A DNA stretch of 64,000 nt, taken from the NCBI RefSeq assembly GCF_021028955.1, contig NZ_JAIWPE010000016.1, forward strand, positions 62,001 through 126,000. Reading direction: 5' to 3'. Below the pieces are notes generated by a model. That model was not told where the DNA came from, did not search any database, and saw only the letters and a list, made by a program, of their open reading frames with translations. The position numbers and the translations under genes were made by a program. Of this stretch, positions 29,128-38,853 are shown in pieces. Numbering within the stretch: the stretch's first letter is position 1; every line of letters begins with the position of its first letter. Origin of the DNA: Salipaludibacillus sp. CUR1 (GTDB lineage: Bacteria; Bacillota; Bacilli; Bacillales; Salisediminibacteriaceae).

Positions 29128-32111
29128 GTTTCCACCCTCCTTACATCACAAAGAAAGGCTTTATACTCCGGAATCATTGTGTTGGCGTCTCCAATATGCG
29201 GAGTCAGATAATTAGCTATGGAACCTGTCGCAATTCCTTCGTATCCGTAATGCCAGGGCATGCCGATATGATGAATTTTTTTCCCTCTGATTTTGTAAGG
29301 TTTAAAACGCTTGGTAATCATCGCCAGTGCCTCAATTTCTCCTCTGGCAGACGTTATTTTAACTTTATCTTTAGAGTTAATTCCTTTTTCTTTCGCCAAG
29401 TCTTCACTTATCTCAATAAACATGTGAGGCATTAATTCTGACGGCCATTCAAGGTTTCTCGTCATGGAACCAGACTGCCAATGCTCTGTGAGCCTGTAGG
29501 TAGTGGCCACAATTGGAAAATCAGCAAATTTGCCCCTTCTGTTGTGAGCTCCTTTCCATATATGAACCGCCGGATTTAATTCCATACTGGAAAACACATT
29601 AGGAATAGGGCTTTCATAAGGTTCGTAATGTTCAGGGAATGGGCCGTCAGCAGGCCCTGTTGCAAACAATCCTCCTGTTCCATCCGGGAGCATTATAAAC
29701 GGATTTTTTCCCCCTTCTCCAGCAGGGTCCGTAGTTACTCCGAAGTCCGGCACATCGTGGCCTGTCCAAGCCTCTCCGTTCCACCAGATGCCTTCTTTAG
29801 CCTCACTCCACGGCTTCCCGGCAGGATCAGCCGAACAGCGGTTATATAAATTGCGGCGGTTAACAGGCCACGAAAAAGACCAGTTTAAGTAGTTTTCCAT
29901 CCCTGTATCCCTGTCATCTCTCCTTTTAGACAGGTTGTTGTCTTCTCCAGGCTCAGCATCCGGATAAAAACCGCTGTAAATCCAATTGCCGCACGAAGTC
30001 GTCCCATCATCCTTTAAATGGGTAAAGTTAGTAATTGTTTTCCCTGTTATAAGGTCATAACCATTTATTTCCCTGCAGATAAGGTCCACATCCGGGTACT
30101 CGCCTTCTCCGAATTCCCAGGCTAAAGCATTAAATGGTTTAGCTGCTTCACTAGTTTCCTGACTGTACAGTTCCTTCAATTTTCTGTATAAATTGTGAGC
30201 AAACCATGCATCTGATTTGGAATCGTGTTTAGGTTCGAGAGCTTTCCAGCGGTATTGCATCCAGCGGCCGCTATTTGACACTGATCCCTCTTTTTCGTAA
30301 GGGCCGCAGGCGGGGAGCATAAATACTTCTGTGTTAATAGAAGCTGGCTGCTGGCCGGCTTTTTCTTTCCAGAAGGAAGCGGTTTCTGTCTCCCACAAGT
30401 CAAGGCAGACAAGCCAGTCAAGTTTCTTCATAGCTTCTTTTTCCATCGTTGCATTCGGCCCCCCTACCATTGGATTCTGCCCCCAGGTAATCAGGCCTTT
30501 AATGTCCCCTTCATACATGGATTCAAAAAGGGAAATGTGCGAATAATTTTTTCTTCCTTTTGGGAAATAGTCATATAAATAGTTATTTTCTTTTGTGGCA
30601 TTATCACCATAATAAGCCTTCAAAAGGCTTGCAAGAAATTTAGGTTTATTACTCCAAAACCCTGAAGCAGGAGTCTCATTTTCATTATAAGCTGATAGAG
30701 TTTTATGCTTCTCGCTTACTGTCGGCGCCCCGATGTACCCTGGCATTAGATGAAACAGCAGGGCGAAATCAGTGGAGCCCTGTACATTACACTCTCCGCG
30801 CATCGCATTAACGCCTCCGCCCGGGCGGCCGACATTCCCAAGAAGAAGCTGGATGATCGCATAGCTCCTTACATTTTGAGATCCGACAGTATGCTGAGTG
30901 GTTCCCATAGCGTACATGATCGTACCGGTTTTATCCGGCGTTCCTGTACTGCAGAAGGCTTCTGCTACTTGTGTAAAGTCTTCTTCAGAAGCGCCTGTCA
31001 TCGCACTGACAGTTTTTATATCATACCTGTCATAATGTGATTTCATTAATTGGAAAACTGAGCGTGGATGCTCCATCTCATCATCTTTTAAAATATTGCC
31101 GTCATCGTCACGCTGGAAGGTCCAAGTATTTTTATCATAACTTCGCGACTCCTCATCATAGCCGCTGAAAATCCCGTCGTTAAACTCGTAATCTTCACTT
31201 ACAAGATAAGTCGCATTTGTATAATGTTTAACATACTCTTTATGATACTTATTGTTATTTATCGCATAATGGATTAAACCACCCATAAAGGCAATATCTG
31301 TACCGGAGCGAAGCGGCGAATAATAATCAGCCATCTGTGACGTCCGTGTAAACCTCGGGTCCACTGAAATCAGTTTTGCACCCTTTGCTTTTGCTTTTTG
31401 AACATATTTCATACTGATCGGATGATTCTCCGCAGGGTTAGCTCCTATGACCATCATACAATCACTGTGTTGAATATCGTTCCAGTGGTTTGTCATCGCG
31501 CCACGCCCGAAACTTGGTGCCAGACCGGCAACCGTAGAGGAATGTCATATTCTGGCCTGATGTTCTATAAACGTTACCCCGAGGCCGCGCATTAGTTTTT
31601 GAATTAAATAACATTCTTCATTTTCAAGAGCTGCACCGCCCAGACTGGCGATTGCCTCTGTTCGGTTGACCGGCATTCCGTCCTCTGCCGCTTTAAAACT
31701 AAGATCCCTTGTATATTTTACTTTTTCAGCTATTTTTTCAAGTGTCCAGGTCCAGGCTTTTTCTTCCCACTGGTCACTCCCTGGTGCTCTGTACAACGGT
31801 TTCTTGACCCTGCGATCGGAAGTGAAAAGCTGCCGGATAGAACTCCCCTTGCTGCACAGCGATCCCCTGTTAATTGGATGATCCGGATCCCCCTCTGTAT
31901 AAATAACATCATTATTTTTTACATGAACCAATATTCCACAGCCAACCGAGCAGTATGGACAGATGGTCGGTGTGATCTCTGATTTTTCAATTTTTAATTT
32001 CTGAGACTGGGCTTTTGCACGGTGTGGGTCGAACCCCAGTTCTGTCACAGCCAATGTGGCAGCTGTGGCCCCGGACAACATTAAAAATTGTCTGCGTGAT
32101 ACTTCTAACAT
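29124..32111 (-). CDS. fdnG: Selenocysteine-containing formate dehydrogenase catalytic subunit
   Basis: A single 995-residue protein read through an in-frame TGA at 31547-31545 (residue 189). Before the TGA: Tat signal SRRQFLML, [4Fe-4S] Cys51, Cys54, Cys58 and Cys86 (CPYCSVGC...GSLCSKGS). Around it the sequence reads IEHQARI-U-HSSTVAGLAPSFGRGAM, matching the selenocysteine site of E. coli FdnG (QARLUHGPTVASLAPTFGRGAM). Residues 205-995 continue the FdnG fold to its usual length. It oxidises formate to CO2 outside the membrane, passing electrons to the beta subunit. Treating the two halves as separate genes or a pseudogene is not supported. Machinery for selenocysteine (selA, selB, selC, selD) is not in this window. 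Confidence 0.95.
31497..31547 (-). promoter_or_regulatory. Bacterial SECIS element with in-frame UGA codon
   Basis: The UGA (31547-31545) is followed at 31533-31516 by GGTTGCCGGTCTGGCACC. This folds as GGU, bulged U, GCC, loop GGUCU, GGC, ACC, with the bulged U and GGUCU loop that SelB recognises in the E. coli fdhF and fdnG elements. The start of the hairpin is 11 bases past the UGA, the normal distance for bacterial SECIS. Confidence 0.93.
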
Positions 32112-32164
32112 AATTAACTCCCCCTCAAAGTAGCTGTAATCATGCGGCCCCTTTCGGTAAACCC

Positions 32165-32908
32165 TTACTGGTAAGAAACAGCCTCCAAATCATTAAAAAC
32201 TTTACCGTGACTGGTATAGACGAAAGACATTTTTCCTCTGATGTAACCAACCACTTCCACCCCCAGGAAATTGGCCAGTTGAACAGCCTGTTTAGTAGCT
32301 GCTGTTCTGCTTCCGACCACTCCGAAACCGAACCTTGCCGATTTAGAAAGCATTTCATACGAAATTCTTCCAGTCGTCAAAAGAATAAGTTCCTTAGCAT
32401 CAAGCCGATTCAACAAAGCGTGGCCGATCATTTTATCTACGGCATTATGACGGCCAATATCTTCTCTGACAATTATTCGCCCATCAGGAAACACGATACA
32501 AGCCCCGTGCATTCCCCCTGTTTCGTTATACATAGGGGAAGCTTTGGCGAACTCGTGGCGTTTTTTCAGAAGATATGTTAAAGACAACCGGTGTGTGGTT
32601 TCTACTTTTGGAAAGCTTTTCACATCAGCCATGGAGAAAAATGTCACACCATTACCGCAGCCGGCTGTCATTCTTTTTTTTCGGAGCTTCATTTTTTCGT
32701 AGTCTACCGATGGTGTGAGAGTAATCGCAACTTTTCCTTCTGAAAGGCGGACTTCCTTTACGTCCTCTGCCTTTTCGATAATTCCCTCGGTAAAAAGATG
32801 GCCATAAGCCCATTCCATTATATTTTCCTTAGTCAGCTGGTAAACAGCCAGTTCTTCTCCATTAACAAACATCGCCACCGGATATTCCTCTGGACAAAAC
32901 TTTCTCAT
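32165..32908 (-). CDS. fdhD: Formate dehydrogenase accessory sulfurtransferase FdhD
   Basis: A 247-residue FdhD that passes sulfur from a cysteine desulfurase to the molybdenum cofactor of formate dehydrogenase. Visible family motifs are GHLFTEGII, NETGGMHGA and REDIGRHNAVDK, and SRTAATKQAV near the C-terminus. In E. coli a CxxC pair carries the sulfur; here the matching place reads TAGCGNG with a single Cys, a variant seen in part of the family. First gene of the formate dehydrogenase block; an ATG follows a GGGGGG box at 32908. Confidence 0.93.
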   Translation of the reverse strand: MRKFCPEEYPVAMFVNGEELAVYQLTKENIMEWAYGHLFTEGIIEKAEDVKEVRLSEGKVAITLTPSVDYEKMKLRKKRMTAGCGNGVTFFSMADVKSFPKVETTHRLSLTYLLKKRHEFAKASPMYNETGGMHGACIVFPDGRIIVREDIGRHNAVDKMIGHALLNRLDAKELILLTTGRISYEMLSKSARFGFGVVGSRTAATKQAVQLANFLGVEVVGYIRGKMSFVYTSHGKVFNDLEAVSYQ

Positions 32909-32970
32909 AAAGTGGCCCCCCCTCTAAATTCCCCGCACTTGCCAAGCTAATTAAAATTGGTACAATTTAC

Positions 32971-33013
32971 ATTGTAAGTGGATTATATTAGTAAATCTGT
33001 GACTGGTATCACA
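32971..33013 (-). promoter_or_regulatory. Fnr-type operator and promoter of the fdh block
   Basis: TGTGACTGGTATCACA (32998-33013) is a perfect TGTGA-N6-TCACA palindrome, the B. subtilis Fnr consensus. Read toward fdhD, TACAAT at 32976-32971 is a good -10; with a start near 32964 the palindrome would be centred at -41.5, the usual activating position. Only the palindrome and -10 are seen; the start and the regulator are inferred. Confidence 0.7.
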
Positions 33014-33042
33014 TTTTATGTCAAAAGATGCAGGAGCTTCCT

Positions 33043-33927
33043 ATGAAACTATCAAAAGTGGTTATTATACTAGTAATGCTGTCAGCAACAGGAGTGATGT
33101 ACGTTACTATCAATAGTACCGATCATCAAAAAACAGCCCGGCCATCCCCAGTTTATAAGCATTTTCAAAAAGATCTCTCCGTTTCACAAAAATTCCCGGA
33201 GAACGGCGTTAATACAGAAAAGCAAGTCAGGCAGAAATGGGAAGGACACGCTGAAGAAGCTGACGAATGGGGGGAAAGGGTGTCAGGAGTTAAAAACAGA
33301 ATAGAAACTGATGAAAAAGTGGTTGCTCTTACCTTTGATGCCTGTGGAGGGCCTTTCGGAGATGAATATGATGAAGAACTTATCGACTTTTTAAGAGAAG
33401 AAAGTATTCCCGCTACACTATTCTTTAACGCCAGGTGGATTAGTTCTAATGAACAGGTATTTAAAGATTTAGCTGATGATCCGCTCTTTTCGGTACAAAA
33501 CCACGGCACAGAACATCTCCCCTTATCAGTTGCCGGAAAAACTGCCTGGGGAATTGAAGGTACGGGATCAGTTGAAGAAGTCATCGATGAAATCATGATT
33601 AACCAGTCTCTTATTGAAGAAATGACAGGGGAAAGGCCGGAATTTTTCAGATCCGGAACGGCTTATTACGACAATATCGCTGTAGAAGTTATAGAGGATC
33701 TTGGTCTGACAGCGGTCAATTATGATGTTCTCGGAGATGCAGGAGCCACTTATTCAGCTGAACAAGTAAAAGAATCTCTTCTGTCCGTTTCACCCGGCTC
33801 TATTCCTTTACTGCACATGAATCAGCCTTCAAGCGGAACAGCTGAAGGTGTAAAAAAAGCTATTCCTGAACTGAGGGCAGCAGGTTATTCATTTGTTCTG
33901 CTGGATGGACAGAAATTAACAGAATAA
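33043..33927 (+). CDS. Polysaccharide deacetylase family protein, membrane-anchored
   Basis: A 294-residue NodB-domain protein behind an N-terminal membrane helix or uncleaved signal (residues 4-22). Motif 1 is ALTFDACGG, which keeps the first Asp but has Ala where TFDD has its second; motif 2 is NHGTEHLPLS, with the His-x3-His metal site; motif 3 is FFRSGTAYYD. The TFDACGG variant is known in peptidoglycan deacetylase subfamilies of bacilli. Likely acts on peptidoglycan or extracellular glycan. The start is ATG 33043 behind AGGAG; an upstream in-frame ATG at 33028 has no good site. Single gene with its own terminator, divergent from fdhD. Confidence 0.82.
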   Translation: MKLSKVVIILVMLSATGVMYVTINSTDHQKTARPSPVYKHFQKDLSVSQKFPENGVNTEKQVRQKWEGHAEEADEWGERVSGVKNRIETDEKVVALTFDACGGPFGDEYDEELIDFLREESIPATLFFNARWISSNEQVFKDLADDPLFSVQNHGTEHLPLSVAGKTAWGIEGTGSVEEVIDEIMINQSLIEEMTGERPEFFRSGTAYYDNIAVEVIEDLGLTAVNYDVLGDAGATYSAEQVKESLLSVSPGSIPLLHMNQPSSGTAEGVKKAIPELRAAGYSFVLLDGQKLTE

Positions 33928-33942
33928 AGAATGAGACTAAAC

Positions 33943-33979
33943 AAAAAAGAATGGCTCGTCTAATGCCATTCCTTTTTTG
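33943..33979 (+). terminator. Intrinsic terminator after the deacetylase gene
   Basis: GAATGGC and GCCATTC pair across a nine-base loop, with an A-run before and TTTTTT after, 16 bases past the stop codon. Confidence 0.85.
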
Positions 33980-34106
33980 TATGGATTGTCTAAGCCTCTC
34001 ATTTAAATGACCCTGCTAAATACGTTAAGGGAGGATTTAACGAGAATTTGAGATTAGCTCTGCGCCGGTCGTCCATCCCCTTCCTCCCTTATTGAAATGA
34101 TTGTAT

Positions 34107-34544
34107 TTATTTTATAACAAGGACATCTACAGAAGAATATCTGACAATGTTTTCAGAAGTGCTTCCCATTATCATCTGATCATATGAATCGATTCCGTTA
34201 GAACCGCAAATAACTATATCGGCTCCCACTTCATCTATCAGATCATACGTAATCACCGTTTTTGGATTGCCTTTTTCCACTCTGAGATGGTAATTTTCAA
34301 ACCCGTATTCCTCTATTTTTTCCTTCATTTTCAGTTTCATCTCTTCAGCATGGTCATCTGCCAGCTCGTCAATTTTGCCCGGCTTGTTGGCAAAAATGTG
34401 GGGAGAGCGGACATCGACAACATAGGCGACAGTCAGTTTTGCTTTATTCCGTCTGGCAAGATTGACAGCCTTGAATAAAGCTTTTTCTGCGTCCACGGAG
34501 CCATCATACGCTAATAGTACGTGTTTATAATCCTCATCCAGCAT
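34107..34544 (-). CDS. Universal stress protein, UspA family
   Basis: A 145-residue single-domain UspA protein. The ATP-binding signature of the nucleotide-binding subgroup is present as GSNGIDSYDQMIMGSTSE (G-x2-G-x9-G-S), and the start VLLAYDGSVDAEKAL is typical. Such proteins are linked to stress and anaerobic survival; the exact role is not known. Single gene with a GGAGGAAA box in front of the ATG. Confidence 0.88.
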   Translation of the reverse strand: MLDEDYKHVLLAYDGSVDAEKALFKAVNLARRNKAKLTVAYVVDVRSPHIFANKPGKIDELADDHAEEMKLKMKEKIEEYGFENYHLRVEKGNPKTVITYDLIDEVGADIVICGSNGIDSYDQMIMGSTSENIVRYSSVDVLVIK

Positions 34545-34701
34545 CTATCATTTCCTCCTTAATTTTAAATTAGACCTGGTCTTCTTCATTATAACCTGAC
34601 CAGGAGCAGAATTAAGGGGGTAAATGTGAGAAAACATCCAACTTTTCAGATATCAGGCTAAATAAGGATTACTATTCTTTTATCCCAGCCACGACATCAT
34701 A

Positions 34702-34944
34702 TTAAGTAGGCATAATCCAGATAATTTGCTGGATTCGAATAAAAAATGTGGAATCGTCCTGCTGAATCACTACGTGATCTGGTTTTACATCCGTAACTTT
34801 CCCTCTGACACTGCCTTGACACGTCTGAATTACCACATTTGCACCTGTAACCGATTGAAGGGTCTGGACAACAAATGGATCATATAAAACTGAATATTTA
34901 ACGGTCTCCTCCTGCTGTTGATTACGCTCCTCTTCATAGTACAT
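34702..34944 (-). CDS. YuzF-like DUF2642 protein
   Basis: An 80-residue protein with the DUF2642 pattern: VVQTLQSVTGANVVIQT...GSVRGKVTDVKPDHVVIQ, predicted to form a small all-beta, Sm-like barrel. The function is unknown; related genes in bacilli include spore-coat or sporulation-linked proteins (CotP, YuzF neighbours). I place the start at ATG 34944 because GGAGG is then ten bases upstream; ATG 34953 is too near that site and 34983 lacks one. Confidence 0.65.
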   Translation of the reverse strand: MYYEEERNQQQEETVKYSVLYDPFVVQTLQSVTGANVVIQTCQGSVRGKVTDVKPDHVVIQQDDSTFFIRIQQIIWIMPT

Positions 34945-35179
34945 ATGAGACATTCCTCCTTTATTTTCTTTAACCGTTCTCATCTTATGCCCAATAATTA
35001 AGAGGGTGTCTGTCTTCCTTAAGAAGCTTTAGGAATATTTAACAGCAAAAAGTCCTAAGTGGCAGCAGATAACTTTTTGCCTGTGTCTTATTAACCTGTT
35101 ACTTAGAAGGAAAGTTACGTGGTATAATAAAAACACTTTTAAAAGCAACCTAAATTTTACATATCTATCGAGGTGACTC

Positions 35180-35950
35180 ATGCAAAAAAATAAAGTTATT
35201 ATACTTATTGCCGGTTTTGTTATTCTTCTGATTTTAAGTACCATTATGTTTATACTTGAACGTGACAACCAGGCGGGAAATACGACAGATCCCGAGGTTG
35301 GTGTAACGAATGAAAATCAATTAGGGGAGGAAGCCGAACCTGGAGATGAAGCTGTTACTCCGCAGAATGACGGCAGTCAGAGTAATGACGATGCAGCAGG
35401 TTTAAATGAAGAAGAGGATGAAGATTTGCGTGAAAATGCACAGGAAGCGATTAGTAAAAGCTCAGTAAACGAAAATGAGACTGATATGTCCAAGCAAACT
35501 TTATTTAACCATTCCGTGCTGTACAGGACTTATCAGATGTTTGATGAAGACAGTCTGATTGAAGAGGAAGATATTGAAGAGGACGCTGAATGGATTTCAG
35601 TGGAACTTATGGGCTGGCATGATCATGCATCCCAGGAGTACGGATTTGAATACTCCGATGATGACTTTGTTAACTATGTAGAAGAAGAGAATTTTCTTGA
35701 AGAAGATACTCATACCAGCATTCTTTTAGAAGAATTAGCTGAAACAAACAAAAACCTTTATAAAAGGCAACTGGAAATTCATTTTATTAAACAGTTTATC
35801 TGGGAAACTATTAAAGAAGATGTAGCTGAGGAAGCCGGAGAAGAAACAGACCTTTCCGATGAAAACTACCAGCAATTATTTTATAGTTTTGAACAAGAAG
35901 TAATAGAAAAGTTAATTGAGAATAACCCTTCCTTATTCGATGAAAATTAA
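35180..35950 (+). CDS. Membrane-anchored acidic hypothetical protein
   Basis: A 256-residue protein: one N-terminal membrane helix (residues 5-27), then a very acidic, low-complexity linker (about 30-95, rich in Glu, Asp, Asn) and a mostly helical C-terminal domain (about 105-256) that would lie outside the membrane. I do not recognise the family. A GAGGTGA box precedes the ATG and a strong terminator follows, so it is a monocistronic gene. The extreme acidity of the exported part fits a salt- or alkali-adapted bacillus. Confidence 0.65.
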   Translation: MQKNKVIILIAGFVILLILSTIMFILERDNQAGNTTDPEVGVTNENQLGEEAEPGDEAVTPQNDGSQSNDDAAGLNEEEDEDLRENAQEAISKSSVNENETDMSKQTLFNHSVLYRTYQMFDEDSLIEEEDIEEDAEWISVELMGWHDHASQEYGFEYSDDDFVNYVEEENFLEEDTHTSILLEELAETNKNLYKRQLEIHFIKQFIWETIKEDVAEEAGEETDLSDENYQQLFYSFEQEVIEKLIENNPSLFDEN

Positions 35951-35994
35951 AAACAGCCTTCAGAGCTTTTGCAGCTTCTGAAGGCTGTTTTTTT
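35951..35994 (+). terminator. Intrinsic terminator
   Basis: AAACAGCCTTCAG and CTGAAGGCTGTTT form a 13-bp perfect stem followed by a T-run, directly after the stop of the acidic membrane protein. Confidence 0.9.
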
Positions 35995-36036
35995 ACAGCT
36001 TTATTGGCGACCTGATTTATTCCCCTCCTGCTTCTC

Positions 36037-36678
36037 TTACGGCTGATAGTCATAAAAATCTATTTTGAAAATCTGGTACGCCTCCTCGTTTACTCTGTCC
36101 ATAACATAAACATAAGCAGGCTCGGTCATATCCAAGTCCATAATATTTAAATAAATTGTTTCCACAGCTCCTGAGCCGTTTGTTTCTGTCTTAAAAGGTA
36201 TCACCTCTTCATCCTGTTGTATAATTTTGACGTCGTGGACAAATCCTTTATTCTGATAAAACCTGATATGGACAGGGAGAAAAGAATCCGTCAGCTTTTC
36301 TCTAATTTCTCCTCCGGGTGGCTGCCGGCCTTCCAGATCAAAAGATTTTCTTGCTTCATTGATCACTGTTAAGTAGGGAGTTTCAATATAAGCAAACGCC
36401 ACTTGACCGCCGTCTGTTGTATCCTCAATCGTTTCCAGAAGAAAGTTCTCTAATGAATCTGTGGAAGAAACAGCTTTCTTAATCGCATCGTTTATTTGGT
36501 CATCAGTTAAATAATACAGGTAATTTTCATTTTCAAATGTATTTGGTATACTTCCCGGCGATTCTTCAGGTAAAGCAAACGTCAATCCGGTTACCTGGCT
36601 GAGGTAAACAAGAATGCCTGCCATAATGATAACCGTCATTGAGACCATACTGTACAGCATTTTTTTCAACATATACAT
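36037..36678 (-). CDS. Hypothetical protein with N-terminal membrane helix
   Basis: About 213 residues from ATG 36678 (MYMLKKMLYSMV); ATG 36672 is equally possible. A membrane helix spans residues 4-25 and the rest is predicted outside the cell, with mixed alpha/beta pattern and no Cys. I do not recognise the family. It lies 26 bases beyond the metY gene start side, i.e. downstream of metY on the same strand, and converges with the acidic membrane protein gene. Confidence 0.6.
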   Translation of the reverse strand: MYMLKKMLYSMVSMTVIIMAGILVYLSQVTGLTFALPEESPGSIPNTFENENYLYYLTDDQINDAIKKAVSSTDSLENFLLETIEDTTDGGQVAFAYIETPYLTVINEARKSFDLEGRQPPGGEIREKLTDSFLPVHIRFYQNKGFVHDVKIIQQDEEVIPFKTETNGSGAVETIYLNIMDLDMTEPAYVYVMDRVNEEAYQIFKIDFYDYQP

Positions 36679-36738
36679 CCCGTCCTCTTTGACGTTTATT
36701 ATACAAAAGAACACGGGATGGTGAAATGAGAAAAATCA

Positions 36739-38382
36739 CTATATTGAAATAACCGTTTCCTCTTTGAGTATCTCCTTAACAGCCTCTTCTGTCTGTTTAT
36801 CAACTGTTAATACGGCAGATGGCTTATTTTTTTCTGCGAGGGTTTTCAATTTGGTGCTGTCCACTTCAGCTGAAGTGACAAACAGATAGTCTATATTTAT
36901 ATCCGGCTCAGTTTCTAAATCAGAGGAAACAATACGGTAACCTAACCGTGACCATGGTTTTAAGCACTCATCGTCATCCCCTGCCACCATTATCACTTTT
37001 CTGCGCGGCCCTTCTTCAGCATGTTCAATAGCTGATGCTCTGGCTTCTGACAGAATCTCTTCTCTATTGTAGCTATTCGCTGTTTCCTGCTTGCCGGTTG
37101 CCTTTTCAAGAGCCTGCTCTAAGTCGGCATAAATGTCTTCAAGATTTTCCAGCCCGACAGAGAGTCTTACAAGATCATCTGTCACCCCGCTTGTTAGCTG
37201 GTCTTCCTTGGAAAGCTGTAAATGGGTTGTACTGGCAGGATGAATAATTAAACTTTTAGCATCCCCCACATTTGCCACATGCGACCAGAGTTTAACGTTG
37301 CGGATAAGCTCTCTTCCAGCTTCAATTCCGCCATTAATACCGAAGTTGACTACAGCTCCAAACCCATTCTTTAAGTATTTTTTTCCTAGCTGATGAGCAG
37401 GGTGCTCTTCAAGGCCCGGGTAACTTACCCAGTCAACTGCCGGGTGAGCCTTCAGCTTTTCAGCTAACGCCATAGCATTTTCCTGATGTTTCTGCATTCT
37501 TAAAGAAAGAGTTTCCAGTCCTTGAAGCAGCTGAAAGGCGTTATATGGACTTAAGCAGGAACCAAGGTCTCTCATTAATTGGACGCGGAGTTTCATAATA
37601 AATGCCAGATCTCCGAGGTCTCTTGCGTACACGAGACCGTGATAACTGTCATCTGGTTTATGGAATTCAGGAAATTTCTCTTCCTGCCAGTCGAATCTTC
37701 CTCCGTCTATTACCACGCCTCCAATGGTTGTCCCGTGCCCTCCGATCCACTTAGTTGCAGAGTGTATAACAATATCAGCTCCATGCTGAAGCGGTTTGCA
37801 GTTTGCAGGGGAACCGAAAGTGTTATCAATAATAAGCGGAATGTGAGCTTCATGCGCTATGTCCGATATCGCTTCGAAATCCAGCACATTTAAGCTGGGA
37901 TTACCTATAGTCTCGGCAAATACTGCTTTTGTACGGTCATTAATTGCCTTTCGTATCTCCTCTGGTTTAGAGGCATCGGCAAATGTTACTTTAATCCCGT
38001 ATTTTGGCAAAGTAACAGCAAAGAGGTTATAGGTACCCCCATATAAGTTTGAGGCCGCCACAATTTCATCACCAGGGTGAGCTATATTAAGAATGGTCAT
38101 TGTAATAGCTGCCATCCCTGAAGAAGTAGCTAAAGCGCCTACCCCGTCTTCCAGTACAGCCATTCTTTTTTCAAAAGCGTCAACGGTCGGATTCATAATC
38201 CGGCTGTAAATATTGCCCGGCTCCTGTAATGAAAACAGTCTTTCAGCATGTTCAGCATCGTCAAAGACATATGAAGTCGTTTGATAGATCGGAACCGCTC
38301 TGGCTCCTGTAGCAGGATCAGGTATTTGGCCCGCGTGGAGTAATTGTGTGTCTGTTCCTAACTGGTTTGCTTTTTTTGTCAT
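36739..38382 (-). CDS. metY: O-acetylhomoserine sulfhydrylase (MetY) with C-terminal extension
   Basis: A 547-residue protein from ATG 38382 (AAGGAGG eight bases upstream; a further in-frame start at 38412 lacks a site). Residues 1-430 are a complete Cys/Met-metabolism PLP enzyme: [11 protein letters not shown] at the start, SSGMAAI, and Schiff-base lysine in [11 protein letters not shown]. This part makes homocysteine from O-acetylhomoserine and sulfide. Residues ~445-547 are extra: [22 protein letters not shown] and [10 protein letters not shown] suggest a worn CoA-binding/Rossmann-like domain, as fused to some MetY. SAM-I riboswitch control fits the methionine pathway. Confidence 0.88.
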   Translation of the reverse strand: MTKKANQLGTDTQLLHAGQIPDPATGARAVPIYQTTSYVFDDAEHAERLFSLQEPGNIYSRIMNPTVDAFEKRMAVLEDGVGALATSSGMAAITMTILNIAHPGDEIVAASNLYGGTYNLFAVTLPKYGIKVTFADASKPEEIRKAINDRTKAVFAETIGNPSLNVLDFEAISDIAHEAHIPLIIDNTFGSPANCKPLQHGADIVIHSATKWIGGHGTTIGGVVIDGGRFDWQEEKFPEFHKPDDSYHGLVYARDLGDLAFIMKLRVQLMRDLGSCLSPYNAFQLLQGLETLSLRMQKHQENAMALAEKLKAHPAVDWVSYPGLEEHPAHQLGKKYLKNGFGAVVNFGINGGIEAGRELIRNVKLWSHVANVGDAKSLIIHPASTTHLQLSKEDQLTSGVTDDLVRLSVGLENLEDIYADLEQALEKATGKQETANSYNREEILSEARASAIEHAEEGPRRKVIMVAGDDDECLKPWSRLGYRIVSSDLETEPDINIDYLFVTSAEVDSTKLKTLAEKNKPSAVLTVDKQTEEAVKEILKEETVISI

Positions 38383-38422
38383 AATTACTGCCTCCTTCAG
38401 TTGTTCAACCAATACTGTGTGA

Positions 38423-38452
38423 ATAAAAAAACTCTCTGCAATAGACAGAGAG
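38423..38452 (-). terminator. SAM-riboswitch terminator of metY
   Basis: On the minus strand CTCTCTG, a seven-base loop and CAGAGAG are followed by TTTTTTTATTC. It lies between the aptamer and the metY ribosome binding site. Confidence 0.9.
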
Positions 38453-38481
38453 CTGGTTTTTTATATAAATAAAAAACATCT

Positions 38482-38590
38482 CTCTCATCTCCCAAAGCAC
38501 TAACGCTTTGCAGGAATTGGCACCTTACTGCTGGAAACAGCTGGTTGCCGGGCTTCACAGGGCCAGTCCCTCCGCCACTCTGGATAAGAG
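38482..38590 (-). promoter_or_regulatory. SAM-I riboswitch (S-box) of metY
   Basis: P1 is CTCTTATC (38590-38583) with GATGAGAG (38489-38482). The core shows GGCGGAGGGACTGGCCC, GAAGCCCGGCAACC and an AAGGTGCCAATTCC segment, the conserved S-box elements. It turns off the sulfhydrylase when SAM is plentiful. Confidence 0.95.
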
Positions 38591-38660
38591 GTATAAGAAA
38601 TCAAGGGTGAGGTTGTCAGTACCATCAACTAGTGAAAATACTAGATTGATAATTATTTGA

Positions 38661-38689
38661 ATATTAACACTTTTTATAGATAACGTCAA
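38661..38689 (-). promoter_or_regulatory. Sigma-A promoter of metY
   Basis: TTGACG (38689-38684), 17-base spacer, TAATAT (38666-38661). Predicted transcription start near 38654, about 64 bases before the S-box. Confidence 0.75.
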
Positions 38690-38853
38690 TGCTTTTATTA
38701 TTCAGTCAACAAAAGTATATTTTCCAGTTTGAAAACGGTTCCGATATTCTGAATATATAAACTTTATTATTGCGGTCATTTCCCTGTTGGGTAGGCGATA
38801 ATGCTGTGTTATACTTCGTCTGACTTAAACATCATTAAAGGAGGTTGAGGGAT

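Noticed and set aside
28845-29435. 196-codon open frame on the plus strand
   Set aside because: It is antisense to the strongly supported beta and alpha formate dehydrogenase genes and shows no family pattern or ribosome binding site.
29124-32111. Formate dehydrogenase catalytic gene as two genes or a nonsense-mutated pseudogene
   Set aside because: The TGA falls exactly at the known selenocysteine position, the frame is kept on both sides and a matching SECIS follows.
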